Part shown: piece after piece, positions 32,587 through 40,931 of the stretch
Layout: the number at the start of each line of letters is the position of its first letter
How positions within the stretch are numbered: the first letter of the stretch is position 1
Assembly (NCBI GenBank): GCA_003139795.1
Contig: PLGM01000271.1
Coordinates: forward strand, 1-40,931
DNA: 40,931 nt
Source of the DNA: Acidobacteriaceae bacterium
GTDB taxonomy: Bacteria > Acidobacteriota > Terriglobia > Terriglobales > Acidobacteriaceae
Reading direction: 5' to 3'
Position numbers and translations under genes: made by a program
Notes under the pieces: model-generated
The model's database searches: none
Told to the model about the DNA's origin: nothing
What the model saw: the letters and a program-made list of their open reading frames with translations, nothing else

Positions 32587-34089
32587 CTATCGCAGCGCCG
32601 CCGCCAGCAGCAGCGTCGTGCAGAGTCCAGCAATTGACAGCACCGTCTCCATCACCGACCAAGTGGCCAGCGTGTCCTTCAATTCCAGCTTGAAGAAGGA
32701 CTGGATCATCCAGAAGCCGGGGTCGTTCACATGAGAAAGAATTAAGGAGCCGGTGCCGGTGGCCAGCACCAGCAACTCGGGGCGCACCCCGGCGTGGCTG
32801 GCCAGTGGCGCCAGCACCGCCGAGGCCACGGCCATGGCCACCGTGGCCGATCCCATGGAGACGCGGACCACCGCGGCCAGCAGCCAGGCCAGGACCAGGG
32901 GCGGCATGTGCGCGCCCAGCGCCAGGCTGACGGTGGCCTGGGCGGCTCCGGAATCGCGCAGCACGCCGCTCAACCCGCCCGCGGCGGCCAGGATCACCAG
33001 CACGTTGGCGATGGGTTCAAAGGACTCCGCGGTCAGCTTGCGCAACAGTTCCCGGCCATGATGCTGTCCGGTCTGGATGCGCGACCCCAGCGTGACCAGG
33101 GCCACCAGCACGGCGATCAGCAGGGCGATATCCGGGCTGCCGGCGAAGTGCATGATCTGGTTGGCGGCGCTCGACGGCGGGGCGATCGAGTCGGCCCAAC
33201 TGCCCAGGAAAATCAGCGCGATGGGCAGCAGGATGGCCGCGGCGGCGCGCGCGGGACCGGCGGGCGCAGGGACCTTTGCCTCCTTTGCTTTCCGGTGCGC
33301 CGCCGCTGCTTCCTCCTGCCGCTCAATCTGCAACTCCTCTTCGTGCGTGGGCGCGAACAGGGGCAAATTCTCCTCGGCGGCGGCCGGGGCCGCACCTGGG
33401 GTAGCCTCAAGCCCGGCCTTCTTCTGCCGTTTGTCCCAGCGGCGCATCAGGAACCATCCCAGGCCCGGTCCGGCAAGCGCGGCGGCGGGCAATCCCACGG
33501 CCAGACCGAAAAGAATGGTGCGGCCCAGGTCGGCGTGATACTGGGCGACGGCCAGCATGGCGGCCGGATGCGGCGGCAGCGTGCCATGGACGATGGAGAG
33601 CCCGGCCAGCAGCGGCATTCCGGCCAGAACCGGCGGACGTCCGGTGCGGCGCGCGGCTTCAGCCACAATCGGCATCAGCAGCACCAGGCCCACCTCGAAG
33701 AAGACCGGCATGCCCACCAGGATGCCGAGGCCCAGCAGCGCCCAGGGGAGGCCGGTCTTGCCGCATCCGTCCACCAGGGCCCTGCCCAGCGCGGCGGCGC
33801 CGCCGGAGCCGGCCAGCAGGCGGCCCAGGATCGCACCCAGGCCCAGAACGATGGCGATGTGCCCCATCAGGTTGCCCACGCCGGCGGTGAAGGAAAGCGG
33901 AACCTGCTTGAGAGGCATGCCCGAGGCCACGCCCAGGCCCAGAGCGGCGATCGCCAGAGCCAGCGCCGGATGCAGCCGCACCCTGGCGATCAGGATCAGC
34001 AGCAGCAGCACGGCGCCGGCGGCGCAGGCCAGCAGGAACCAATCGTGGGCCGTGGCGGAGGCAAGGGTCACCGGCAGATTATTCCACAT
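32587..34089 (-). CDS. GntP-family permease with a charged central loop
   Basis: The 500-residue membrane protein is a paralogue of the permease at 23467-24822. It shares GMPVFFEVGLVLLMPIV, HGTLPPHPAAMLAVAQYHADLGRTI and GSLILSHVNDPGFWMIQSFF. About 50 residues longer than its paralogue, it carries a hydrophilic Ala/Glu/Lys-rich insert (about 220-285: EENLPLFAPTHEEELQIERQ, AHRKAKEAKVPAPAG) between helices, probably cytoplasmic. The substrate is likely gluconate or a related acid; fructose-bisphosphate aldolase is divergent but not functionally telling. The ATG at 34089 has no visible Shine-Dalgarno, so the exact start is uncertain. Confidence 0.85.
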   Translation of the reverse strand: MWNNLPVTLASATAHDWFLLACAAGAVLLLLILIARVRLHPALALAIAALGLGVASGMPLKQVPLSFTAGVGNLMGHIAIVLGLGAILGRLLAGSGGAAALGRALVDGCGKTGLPWALLGLGILVGMPVFFEVGLVLLMPIVAEAARRTGRPPVLAGMPLLAGLSIVHGTLPPHPAAMLAVAQYHADLGRTILFGLAVGLPAAALAGPGLGWFLMRRWDKRQKKAGLEATPGAAPAAAEENLPLFAPTHEEELQIERQEEAAAAHRKAKEAKVPAPAGPARAAAAILLPIALIFLGSWADSIAPPSSAANQIMHFAGSPDIALLIAVLVALVTLGSRIQTGQHHGRELLRKLTAESFEPIANVLVILAAAGGLSGVLRDSGAAQATVSLALGAHMPPLVLAWLLAAVVRVSMGSATVAMAVASAVLAPLASHAGVRPELLVLATGTGSLILSHVNDPGFWMIQSFFKLELKDTLATWSVMETVLSIAGLCTTLLLAAALR

Positions 34090-34426
34090 AGAGGCAGGGA
34101 GGGGAGAAACCTGCGGCGTGGATCGAGCATCGAAGCCGGAAAACGCCCCCCCCGGCGTGCCTTCCGTTTCCGGCCTTCAGGGCGCGGCACGCGATTGCTT
34201 TTTTGAGGCGGGTGGGCAGGCGCCCCGGTCGAATCGGGAAGACCCGTCCCGGAAATGTGTCCTGCGAACTGTGTGGGGCGCGTGTGCTCAGGAGCACACT
34301 TTTCTCTTGCACGCACCTGCTACCATAAGCACGATTGCAGTTCCTGCCGCCCGCGAGGCTGTTTTCCCGCCCTCAAGGGCGCGAGCGACCAGGCGGCCGG
34401 AGCCAACCTGAGAAGGAGAATTCACT
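34090..34426. other. Divergent region between GntP permease and fba
   Basis: The 337-nt region contains the palindrome at 34282-34299 and a Shine-Dalgarno (AAGGAG) for fba. I see no gene in it. Confidence 0.5.
34282..34299. promoter_or_regulatory. Perfect 18-nt palindrome upstream of fba
   Basis: GTGTGCTC and GAGCACAC are exact inverted repeats around AG, followed by TTTTCTCTT. Position about 130 nt before the aldolase start favours an operator; the T-run also permits a weak terminator or attenuator. Confidence 0.45.
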
Positions 34427-35476
34427 ATGCCATTAGTCTCCATGCGGCAACTCCTCGACGAGGCCGCCAAGGGCGGTTACGGCGTCGGCGCATTCAACGT
34501 CAACGATATGGAACAGATCCAGGCCATCATGGCCGCGGCCAAGGAGACCAATTCGCCGGTCATCATCCAGGCCAGCCGCGGCGCCCGCGCGTTTGCGCAG
34601 GACCGTTTCCTCTTTCACCTCATCCTGGCGGCCAACGAGCTCTATCCCGAGATTCCCATCGCCATGCACCAGGACCACGGCAACAGCTTTGAAACCTGCA
34701 AGAGCGCCATCGAGCTGGGCTATACCAGCGTGATGATGGACGGTTCGCTCAAGGAGGACGGCAAGACCCCGTCCACATTCGAAGAGAACGTCGCGGTGAC
34801 CAAAAAGGTGGTCGATTTCGCGCATCCGCGCGGCGTCACCGTCGAGGGTGAGATCGGCGTGCTGGGCGGCGTTGAAGACGGCCACGGAGCCGGCGGCAGC
34901 GGTCTCGAGCACATCACCGACCCCGACCAGGCGGTCGAGTTTGCCGAGCGCACCGGCGTCGACGCCCTGGCCATCGCCATCGGCACCAGCCACGGGGCTT
35001 ACAAATTCTCGAAAAAGCCCGACGGCTCGGTCCTCAAGATGGACGTGCTGATCGCCATCCACAAGCGCCTGCCTAACACCCACCTGGTCATGCACGGCAG
35101 CTCCTCGGTGCCCAAGGATCTGCAGGACATCATTAACCAGTACGGCGGCAAGCTGAAGGAGACCTGGGGCGTGCCGGTCGAAGAGATTCAGCTCGGCATC
35201 CGCAACGGCGTCCGCAAGGTCAACGTGGATACCGACAACCGCCTGGCCATCACCGGCGCCATCCGCAAGGTGCTTTGGACTACTCCGGAGAAGTTCGATC
35301 CGCGCGACTACATGAAGCCCGCCCGCGAGGCCATGCAGAAGGTCGTTGCCACGCGAATGACGCAGTTTGGGCAGGCTGGCCACGCCGGCGACTACAAGCC
35401 CATCTCGATTGCCCAGATCGCCAAGGGCTATGCCGACGGCAGCCTGACCACCCAACCGCTGGTGGCCGCCAGGTAA
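34427..35476 (+). CDS. fba: Class II fructose-1,6-bisphosphate aldolase
   Basis: The 349-residue zinc enzyme reversibly splits fructose-1,6-bisphosphate to DHAP and glyceraldehyde-3-P in glycolysis and gluconeogenesis. Class II signatures: [34 protein letters not shown] (zinc His and catalytic Asp), [27 protein letters not shown] (zinc His), [10 protein letters not shown] (zinc His) and [14 protein letters not shown]. The length suits the class IIB type. AAGGAG 10 nt ahead supports the ATG at 34427. It stands alone with its own terminator. Confidence 0.94.
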   Translation: MPLVSMRQLLDEAAKGGYGVGAFNVNDMEQIQAIMAAAKETNSPVIIQASRGARAFAQDRFLFHLILAANELYPEIPIAMHQDHGNSFETCKSAIELGYTSVMMDGSLKEDGKTPSTFEENVAVTKKVVDFAHPRGVTVEGEIGVLGGVEDGHGAGGSGLEHITDPDQAVEFAERTGVDALAIAIGTSHGAYKFSKKPDGSVLKMDVLIAIHKRLPNTHLVMHGSSSVPKDLQDIINQYGGKLKETWGVPVEEIQLGIRNGVRKVNVDTDNRLAITGAIRKVLWTTPEKFDPRDYMKPAREAMQKVVATRMTQFGQAGHAGDYKPISIAQIAKGYADGSLTTQPLVAAR

Positions 35477-35528
35477 CTCCGGCCGCGAGCGTGATGCAGG
35501 CCGGCTGACTCCGGCCTCGAGCATCGGC

Positions 35529-35566
35529 AAAAGGGCCACTTCGCATCCGCGGAGCGGCCCTTTTCC
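35529..35566. terminator. Terminator after fba
   Basis: AAAAGGGCC (35529-35537) and GGCCCTTTT (35556-35564) form a 9-bp stem, with A- and T-runs on either side so that it could work in both directions. It lies 53 nt after fba and faces the convergent cupin gene. Confidence 0.78.
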
Positions 35567-35678
35567 ATGGCCCCGAACCCATCTCTGAGATTGTCATCCT
35601 GAGCGAGCTGCACAAGAGCCGGTCCCAATTCCAGGGAAAGAGTCTTATTGCGCCGGCCCGTAACGTACATCCGCGGGA

Positions 35679-36074
35679 CTATGCTCCATATTGCTCGTCG
35701 CTCACCTGCTCCATCCAATCGACGGTTTTGCCATTCAGCTTTTCCTGAATGGCAATATGGGTCATCGCCGTGGTTTGCGCCGCCCCGTGCCAATGCTTCT
35801 CTCCCGGTGCAAACCAGATGACATCGCCGGGCCGGATCTCCTCGATTGCACCGCCCCAGCGCTGTGCGCGGCCACAGCCCGACACGACAATCAGAGTTTG
35901 ACCGAGCGGGTGCGTATGCCAGGCCGTGCGAGCGCCCGGCTCGAAGGTGACGCTGGCGCCGGTGACGCGCGCCGGATCGGGCGCCTGAAACAGCGGATCG
36001 ATTCGCACGGTGCCAGTGAACCAATCTGCAGGCCCCTTGCCTGAAGGCTCAGTACCGATTCTCTTTATTTCCAT
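35679..36074 (-). CDS. Small cupin-domain protein
   Basis: A 131-residue single-domain cupin. Motif 1 is [22 protein letters not shown] and motif 2 [17 protein letters not shown], giving His ligands for one metal. Related proteins (COG1917) include carboxymuconolactone-associated cupins and hydroxynitrile-lyase-like enzymes, so no specific reaction is claimed. An in-frame start at 36128 exists, but [14 protein letters not shown] at 36074, with GAGGAG upstream, is the normal beginning. It lies 75 nt after the aldo/keto reductase on the same strand; the two are commonly paired and probably co-transcribed. Confidence 0.8.
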   Translation of the reverse strand: MEIKRIGTEPSGKGPADWFTGTVRIDPLFQAPDPARVTGASVTFEPGARTAWHTHPLGQTLIVVSGCGRAQRWGGAIEEIRPGDVIWFAPGEKHWHGAAQTTAMTHIAIQEKLNGKTVDWMEQVSDEQYGA

Positions 36075-36149
36075 TGCCAATTTTCTCCTCTCAGATTTTC
36101 CCGTGCATTCGCTGAACATGGAATGCACGGGAACGCAATTGACCGGGGT

Positions 36150-37250
<1,101 letters not shown>

Positions 37251-37335
37251 CTATTGCCTATTTCTGTCGATCGTCACATTTTTGTGCACAGTACCCTGAA
37301 TTCGGGGTTAACTTGGTTTTAAAGGAGTCAAGCGA

Positions 37336-38283
37336 GTGAAAGGGTCGAAACACCAGGCCGCGAGCGTAGATCGGAGCGTGGTTGAGATGCGGGCGGCGTT
37401 GGCGCGCAAGATTGCCGCCCACATCCATGTGGATGGTCCGCTGGCCACCGATGTGCCCGGCCTGCTCCTCTCCCGCAGATGCGCAATTACGGAATGTTTT
37501 TCTGCCGCCTACGAGCCCGAGTTGGTTGTCTTCGCTCAGGGTGAAAAGCGCATTACTGTCGGCGGCACGACGCACGTGTGCGACGGATCGAACTTCCTCG
37601 TGACTTCGATCGATTTGCCGGTAGTGGGCCAGTTCACAAAAGCATCCAGGGACGAGCCATTTCTGGCCCTGGTGCTGAAGCTGGAGATGCCCGTAGTGCG
37701 CGAGATTCTCAGCCAGGAAGAGTTCCTCGTCCCCCAGGTCTCATCCGGAGCGCGCGGCATGGCGGTGGGCAAGACCCCGGTCGAATTGCTCAGCGCCTGC
37801 TCCCGGCTGCTGGACCTTCTGGACACGCCCCGGGACATTCCCTTCCTCAGCAGCCTGATGCAGCGGGAGATCGTCTACCGGCTGCTGCGCTCGCCGCTGG
37901 GCAAGCATCTGCGCGCCATCGCCACGCTGGGCGAGCAGAGCAATCGGACGGCCAGGGCCGTTGCCTGGCTCAAGGCGAATTACTCCAAGCCCTTGCGCGT
38001 CGAAGAACTGGCCTCCGTGGCGCAGATGGGCGTCTCCACCTTCCACCATCATTTCCGCTCGCTCACCGCGATGAGCCCTCTGCAGTACCAGAAGCGGCTG
38101 CGCCTGCACGTAGCGCGCGTACGCATGCTGACGGAGGGTCTGGATGCCGCCAGCGCCGCCTTCGACGTCGGCTATGAAAGTGCAAGCCAATTCAATCGGG
38201 AGTACAGCAGGTTCTTCGGCCAGCCTCCCATGCGGGATATCAAATCGCGCCAGCTCGCCGGCGCCGCGGCGGCCAGCGACTGA
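37336..38283 (+). CDS. AraC-family regulator with AraC_N domain
   Basis: A 315-residue regulator. An N-terminal AraC_N-type effector domain (about 25-185: LLSRRCAITECFSAAYEPELVVFAQGEKRITVGG) is followed by two helix-turn-helix motifs in about 205-305 (VEELASVAQMGVSTFHHHFRSLTAMSPLQYQKRLRLHVARVRM, then AASAAFDVGYESASQFNREYSRFFGQPP). Such proteins usually activate a divergent reductase gene, here the aldo/keto reductase 190 nt away. The start codon is GTG at 37336, with AAGGAG 8 nt upstream. Effector unknown. Confidence 0.88.
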   Translation: MKGSKHQAASVDRSVVEMRAALARKIAAHIHVDGPLATDVPGLLLSRRCAITECFSAAYEPELVVFAQGEKRITVGGTTHVCDGSNFLVTSIDLPVVGQFTKASRDEPFLALVLKLEMPVVREILSQEEFLVPQVSSGARGMAVGKTPVELLSACSRLLDLLDTPRDIPFLSSLMQREIVYRLLRSPLGKHLRAIATLGEQSNRTARAVAWLKANYSKPLRVEELASVAQMGVSTFHHHFRSLTAMSPLQYQKRLRLHVARVRMLTEGLDAASAAFDVGYESASQFNREYSRFFGQPPMRDIKSRQLAGAAAASD

Positions 38284-38785
38284 CGGCCACCCATTCACCC
38301 GGAATTCTTCACATCGTGTCAGCGGCCAAGCCACGCTGAAATGCCATCCGCCCAAACACTCCGGGTGCCCCATCCTTGCCGCGTGTTTGTTCTTGCGGCA
38401 AGGGTGGGAGACCCCAGACGCCAACGCGGCACAGTCCGTCAGGCCCTGGGCCTCAGCCCGCACACAAACCCATCCACCCCATTTTTTGAAGGATTGTGTA
38501 CGCGGCGGGTAGGCCGCGGTCTTAACCCCGACAGAATCCGCGTTCAGGTCCTCGTCACCCAGCCGAATACTTTCGATATGCCGAAATTTGAGGAGTAATC
38601 AGCTTCGGTGAGTGCATTTCGCAACGATCGAGGAACTGCTTGCTGTCCGCAACCGGGCCGTCTTCAACCGAAAGGCAGCGGCGTCTTCTCCCAATGCCAA
38701 GGTCCGAGGTTCGGGCGCTGGCGGCTGAACGCCCTTTGCAAATGGAGTCGGTTGTGCTCTGATTATCCCGTAACGATTGAAGCCT
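38284..38785. other. Intergenic boundary before the acquired cassette
   Basis: About 500 nt between the AraC gene and the membrane-protein gene. It contains a REP-like hairpin at 38370-38407 and no gene I can support. Base composition falls after this point, so the region probably contains the junction of the acquired segment. Confidence 0.45.
38370..38407. repeat. REP-like hairpin
   Basis: CCATCCTTGCCGC (38370-38382) and GCGGCAAGGGTGG (38395-38407) pair at 12 of 13 positions around a 12-nt loop. There is no T-run, so a dispersed intergenic repeat is more likely than a terminator. Confidence 0.5.
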
Positions 38786-39463
38786 ATGGAAATCGCGCGT
38801 AACCCAAATCGCGGCCCTTCGGGCTCGACGAGTGACCCACCGTTGCGGTCCACGCTCTGGCACGCCCCCCGTGCCCATTGGAGGAACGCCCTCTACTGGT
38901 TCCTTTGCGCGATATTGGGCGGGCTCCTCCCGTTATGGGTGACGCTCTTCATACGGGCTATTTACGAGCGCTCGCTCAATATAGAAGGCTTCGTTCTCCA
39001 CGGAGACCCCGTGCTATACGCCGCAGCCTTCCTTGGCCCAGTTATCTACCATGTCGGCGCGCGAATGCGGAAAGATACCTCGATCCTTGGGATGGGCGCC
39101 CTAATCACTGCCGTGATAGCCCTCCTGCTCTCAGCAATCGTTTACGTGGTCGTGAATCCGGAGATCGCTTCGAGCGGGACACTACAGCAGGCTCACGGCC
39201 ACTCCTTCCTAAACCTGACCACATGGTCATTGCTTCTCCTCTCCTCCTGCCTTTCACTTTGCGTGTTCATGAATGAACAGCAACTCGAGTTTGAGGAGTT
39301 TGACCAAGCCGAAAAGGCAGGCCAGCAAACACTAAGAAAGAAGATTCAAGAGAGAAATCCGCCCTCCGCAAACGCAACGCCAATCGTCCCGGCCCCTGGC
39401 AGCGAGGAGCCGGTCTCGGAGGAGGAATTGATGGGGAAATTCACGGAGGAAAGACATGGATAA
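38786..39463 (+). CDS. Four-helix membrane protein of unknown function
   Basis: A 225-residue protein not assigned to a family. It has a polar N-terminus, then four likely membrane helices at about 36-57 (LYWFLCAILGGLLPLWVTLFI), 77-93 (VLYAAAFLGPVIYHVGA), 101-123 (ILGMGALITAVIALLLSAIVYVV) and 145-162 (WSLLLLSSCLSLCVFM). A charged cytoplasmic tail rich in Glu and Lys follows (LEFEEFDQAEKAGQQTLRKK). A TTG at 38777 is an alternative start. It overlaps the DGQHR gene by 8 nt, so it is part of that operon. Membrane effectors with small soluble partners are common in defence cassettes, but this role is inference. Confidence 0.72.
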   Translation: MEIARNPNRGPSGSTSDPPLRSTLWHAPRAHWRNALYWFLCAILGGLLPLWVTLFIRAIYERSLNIEGFVLHGDPVLYAAAFLGPVIYHVGARMRKDTSILGMGALITAVIALLLSAIVYVVVNPEIASSGTLQQAHGHSFLNLTTWSLLLLSSCLSLCVFMNEQQLEFEEFDQAEKAGQQTLRKKIQERNPPSANATPIVPAPGSEEPVSEEELMGKFTEERHG

Positions 39464-40577
39464 CCGTGACAGGGACTTTATCTACTTCGAGTGTGTAGAG
39501 GTTTCCCAGCCGCGGGGACCGCTTTACGTTGGAGCAATGCTTCACAGCCAGGTTCTTTCGATCTCGTTCGCAGACGTTAGAAGAATCGAGGAGAGGGATA
39601 TCGAAAGGTATATAGGGATCCAGCGGACACTGGATCCAGGCCGGGTGCAGGAGCTGAAACAATTCGTACGCACAGAGGACGCATCCTACCCAACAAGCGT
39701 AATTCTTGCGGTTACGAGCGAAGACGCCAGCTTCGATCCAGCCAACGGAATCATGCGGGTTCGTAAGAGCCAAGACGTTGCAAAGATAATCGACGGCCAA
39801 CATCGAATTGCGGGATTAGTCAACTACGACGGACCAACATTTCAACTGAACGTGACTCTCGTCGTCGATATGGATATCGAGGACCAAGCATACATGTTCG
39901 CGACAATCAATCTTCACCAAACAAAAGTCAACCGATCGCTAGGTTACGACCTTTTCGAATTTGCAACCAAAAGAAGCCCGCAAAAGACATGCCACAACAT
40001 CGCAAAGCTGTTGAACAGCCGAGAGGGTAGCCCCTTCTATCGTCGCGTAAAAATCCTGGGCAGAGCTACTGGCAGGGGCAAAGAGTACCTAACGCAAGCT
40101 GCCATCGTCGAACGTATCATTTATCACATAAGCAAGGACGAACTCCAAGCAATTCGGGACCGAGACTGGATTCGCCGCGACATACCACTTGTTAGAGCCA
40201 CAACCGAACAGGAGCAAAAGGGACTTTTCTTCCGAAACTTATTTATCGACGAGCGCGACGATGACATCCTGATGATCGAGTGGAACTTTTTCGCCGCGGT
40301 TGCCACCAAATGGCCTGCAGCCTGGAACACCTCGGCGGAGGGTTTCGTCTTGAACCGCAGCTTGGGGTTCGCCGCGCTCAGCCGTATCCTCAATGCGATA
40401 ATCATTGACATCAATGAGTTTGACTCAGTACCGACGGTCGATAAATTCGCGGATTACCTGAGTCGATCGCAACTACAGGACAATGACTTCACACGCGAGA
40501 GATACATTCCGGGAACCGGCGGGGAGGCCAAGCTTTACAATGAGCTGCTCGGCGAGCTTCGGTTGGCGCCACAATGA
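39456..40577 (+). CDS. DGQHR-domain protein (DndB-like fold)
   Basis: A 373-residue cytoplasmic protein with the family signature KIIDGQHRIAGL (DGQHR at 113-117). Upstream is the block RRIEERDIERYIGIQRTLDPGRVQELKQF and downstream MFATINLHQTKVNRSLGYDLFEF, both typical of DGQHR proteins. The family includes DndB, which regulates DNA phosphorothioation genes, and many members next to DNA-modification genes; the core is ParB/Srx-like. GGAGG six nt ahead supports the ATG at 39456, 8 nt inside the membrane-protein gene. Its stop overlaps the methyltransferase start as ATGA. Codon use is more A/T-rich than the rest of the window. Exact role unknown; a regulator or specificity partner of the methyltransferase is possible. 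Confidence 0.82.
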   Translation: MDNRDRDFIYFECVEVSQPRGPLYVGAMLHSQVLSISFADVRRIEERDIERYIGIQRTLDPGRVQELKQFVRTEDASYPTSVILAVTSEDASFDPANGIMRVRKSQDVAKIIDGQHRIAGLVNYDGPTFQLNVTLVVDMDIEDQAYMFATINLHQTKVNRSLGYDLFEFATKRSPQKTCHNIAKLLNSREGSPFYRRVKILGRATGRGKEYLTQAAIVERIIYHISKDELQAIRDRDWIRRDIPLVRATTEQEQKGLFFRNLFIDERDDDILMIEWNFFAAVATKWPAAWNTSAEGFVLNRSLGFAALSRILNAIIIDINEFDSVPTVDKFADYLSRSQLQDNDFTRERYIPGTGGEAKLYNELLGELRLAPQ

Positions 40578-40931
40578 CCTCAGAAACCGAATCGATCCGA
40601 CCGCTATTAAAATGGGCAGGAGGAAAGCGCGCGCTCGCCGCCGAGATTGTCCAACAGATTGGGGTCGTTGAGGGACGCTATTTTGAGCCATTCCTTGGCG
40701 GTGGGGCCATATTCTTCCGCCTGAATCCTGCTATGGCAGTACTTGGAGACCTAAACGAAGACCTGATCAACTGCTACAGGCAGGTCAAACAGCGCCCATT
40801 CGAACTGGCAAAGAAACTGTCTCAGATGGAGAACTCTGAAGAGAACTATTATAGAATTCGCGATAGCGCGCCACCCTGCGAGATATCGCGCGCTGCCAGG
40901 CTCATTTATCTAACTGGACAGTGCCAGGTTC
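40574..40931 (+). pseudogene. D12-class DNA adenine N6-methyltransferase, cut by an insertion sequence at the window end
   Basis: The visible 119 codons begin MTSETESIRPLLKWAGGKRALAAEI and include the SAM-binding motif RYFEPFLGGGAIFFRL, then VLGDLNEDLINCYRQVK, as in Dam-type enzymes methylating adenine. Family similarity runs through RAARLIYLT. In Dam proteins the next residues are usually R/K-TCFNGL; here they become GQCQV, exactly where the 18-bp insertion-sequence terminus (40914-40931) begins. The DPPY catalytic motif would lie beyond. It overlaps the DGQHR gene by 4 nt. Read as a gene broken by insertion; if the window end were an assembly error the gene could be intact. Confidence 0.72.
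40914..40931 (+). mobile_element. Left-hand terminus of an insertion sequence (partial)
   Basis: CTGGACAGTGCCAGGTTC is the inverted counterpart of 73-90 with one mismatch. With the two flanking bases the match is 19 of 20 (40912-40931 versus 73-92). It marks where an element of the same kind enters the methyltransferase gene. Confidence 0.65.

Noticed and set aside
32794..34206. 470-codon plus-strand frame opposite the GntP permease
   Set aside because: It is rich in Gly, Gln, Arg and His, as expected for the complement of a hydrophobic membrane-protein gene.

Overview
The window looks like an assembled contig from a high-GC Acidobacteriota genome, probably class Terriglobia. The evidence is two Oar-like TonB-dependent receptors with an N-terminal carboxypeptidase-regulatory domain, the family repertoire and the gene-neighbourhood style. 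No rRNA or tRNA gene was seen. Both ends carry the same ~18-20 bp sequence in inverted orientation (73-92 and 40912-40931). The simplest reading is that the contig is bounded by two copies of one insertion sequence, with the right-hand copy sitting inside a dam-like methyltransferase gene.

Region 1 (about 0.1-26.1 kb) is a catabolic island for amino sugars and D-amino acids, as expected for scavenging of peptidoglycan and chitin. On the minus strand are two exported GH20 beta-N-acetylhexosaminidases and a stand-alone GlmS-type SIS protein, probably a glucosamine-6-phosphate deaminase. A DeoR-type regulator is divergent, with a perfect 21-nt palindrome in the shared promoter region. Then come a TonB receptor, a TPR lipoprotein-like exported protein, a second TonB receptor, a sodium:solute symporter, and a two-domain protein joining a serine beta-lactamase-like hydrolase to a NamZ-type exo-N-acetylmuramidase. 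These are followed by a D-serine dehydratase-like PLP enzyme, an N-acyl-D-amino-acid deacylase, a GntP-family permease and a Tat-exported lactonase-fold protein. Inferred flow: receptors capture fragments at the outer membrane, GH20 and NamZ trim GlcNAc and MurNAc in the periplasm, the symporter and permease import products, and SIS deaminase, deacylase and PLP enzyme feed central metabolism. NagA, amino-sugar kinases and MurQ are not in the window.

Region 2 (26.1-35.5 kb) is more housekeeping-like: purU, a three-gene soluble kinase / sigma54 activator / receiver-like operon, rph, a ParDE-type toxin-antitoxin pair, a second GntP permease and class II fructose-bisphosphate aldolase. The sigma54 activator has Asn in place of the phosphoacceptor Asp, and a sigma54-like promoter lies upstream of the operon.

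Region 3 (35.6-38.3 kb) has a small cupin, an aldo/keto reductase and a divergent AraC regulator.

Region 4 (38.3-40.9 kb) is compositionally different (more A/T-rich codons such as ATA, AGA, AAA) and looks acquired: a four-helix membrane protein, a DGQHR-domain protein and a D12-class adenine methyltransferase, overlapping as one operon, with the last gene cut at the contig end by the insertion-sequence terminus. This is the best candidate for a poorly described modification/defence-type cassette.
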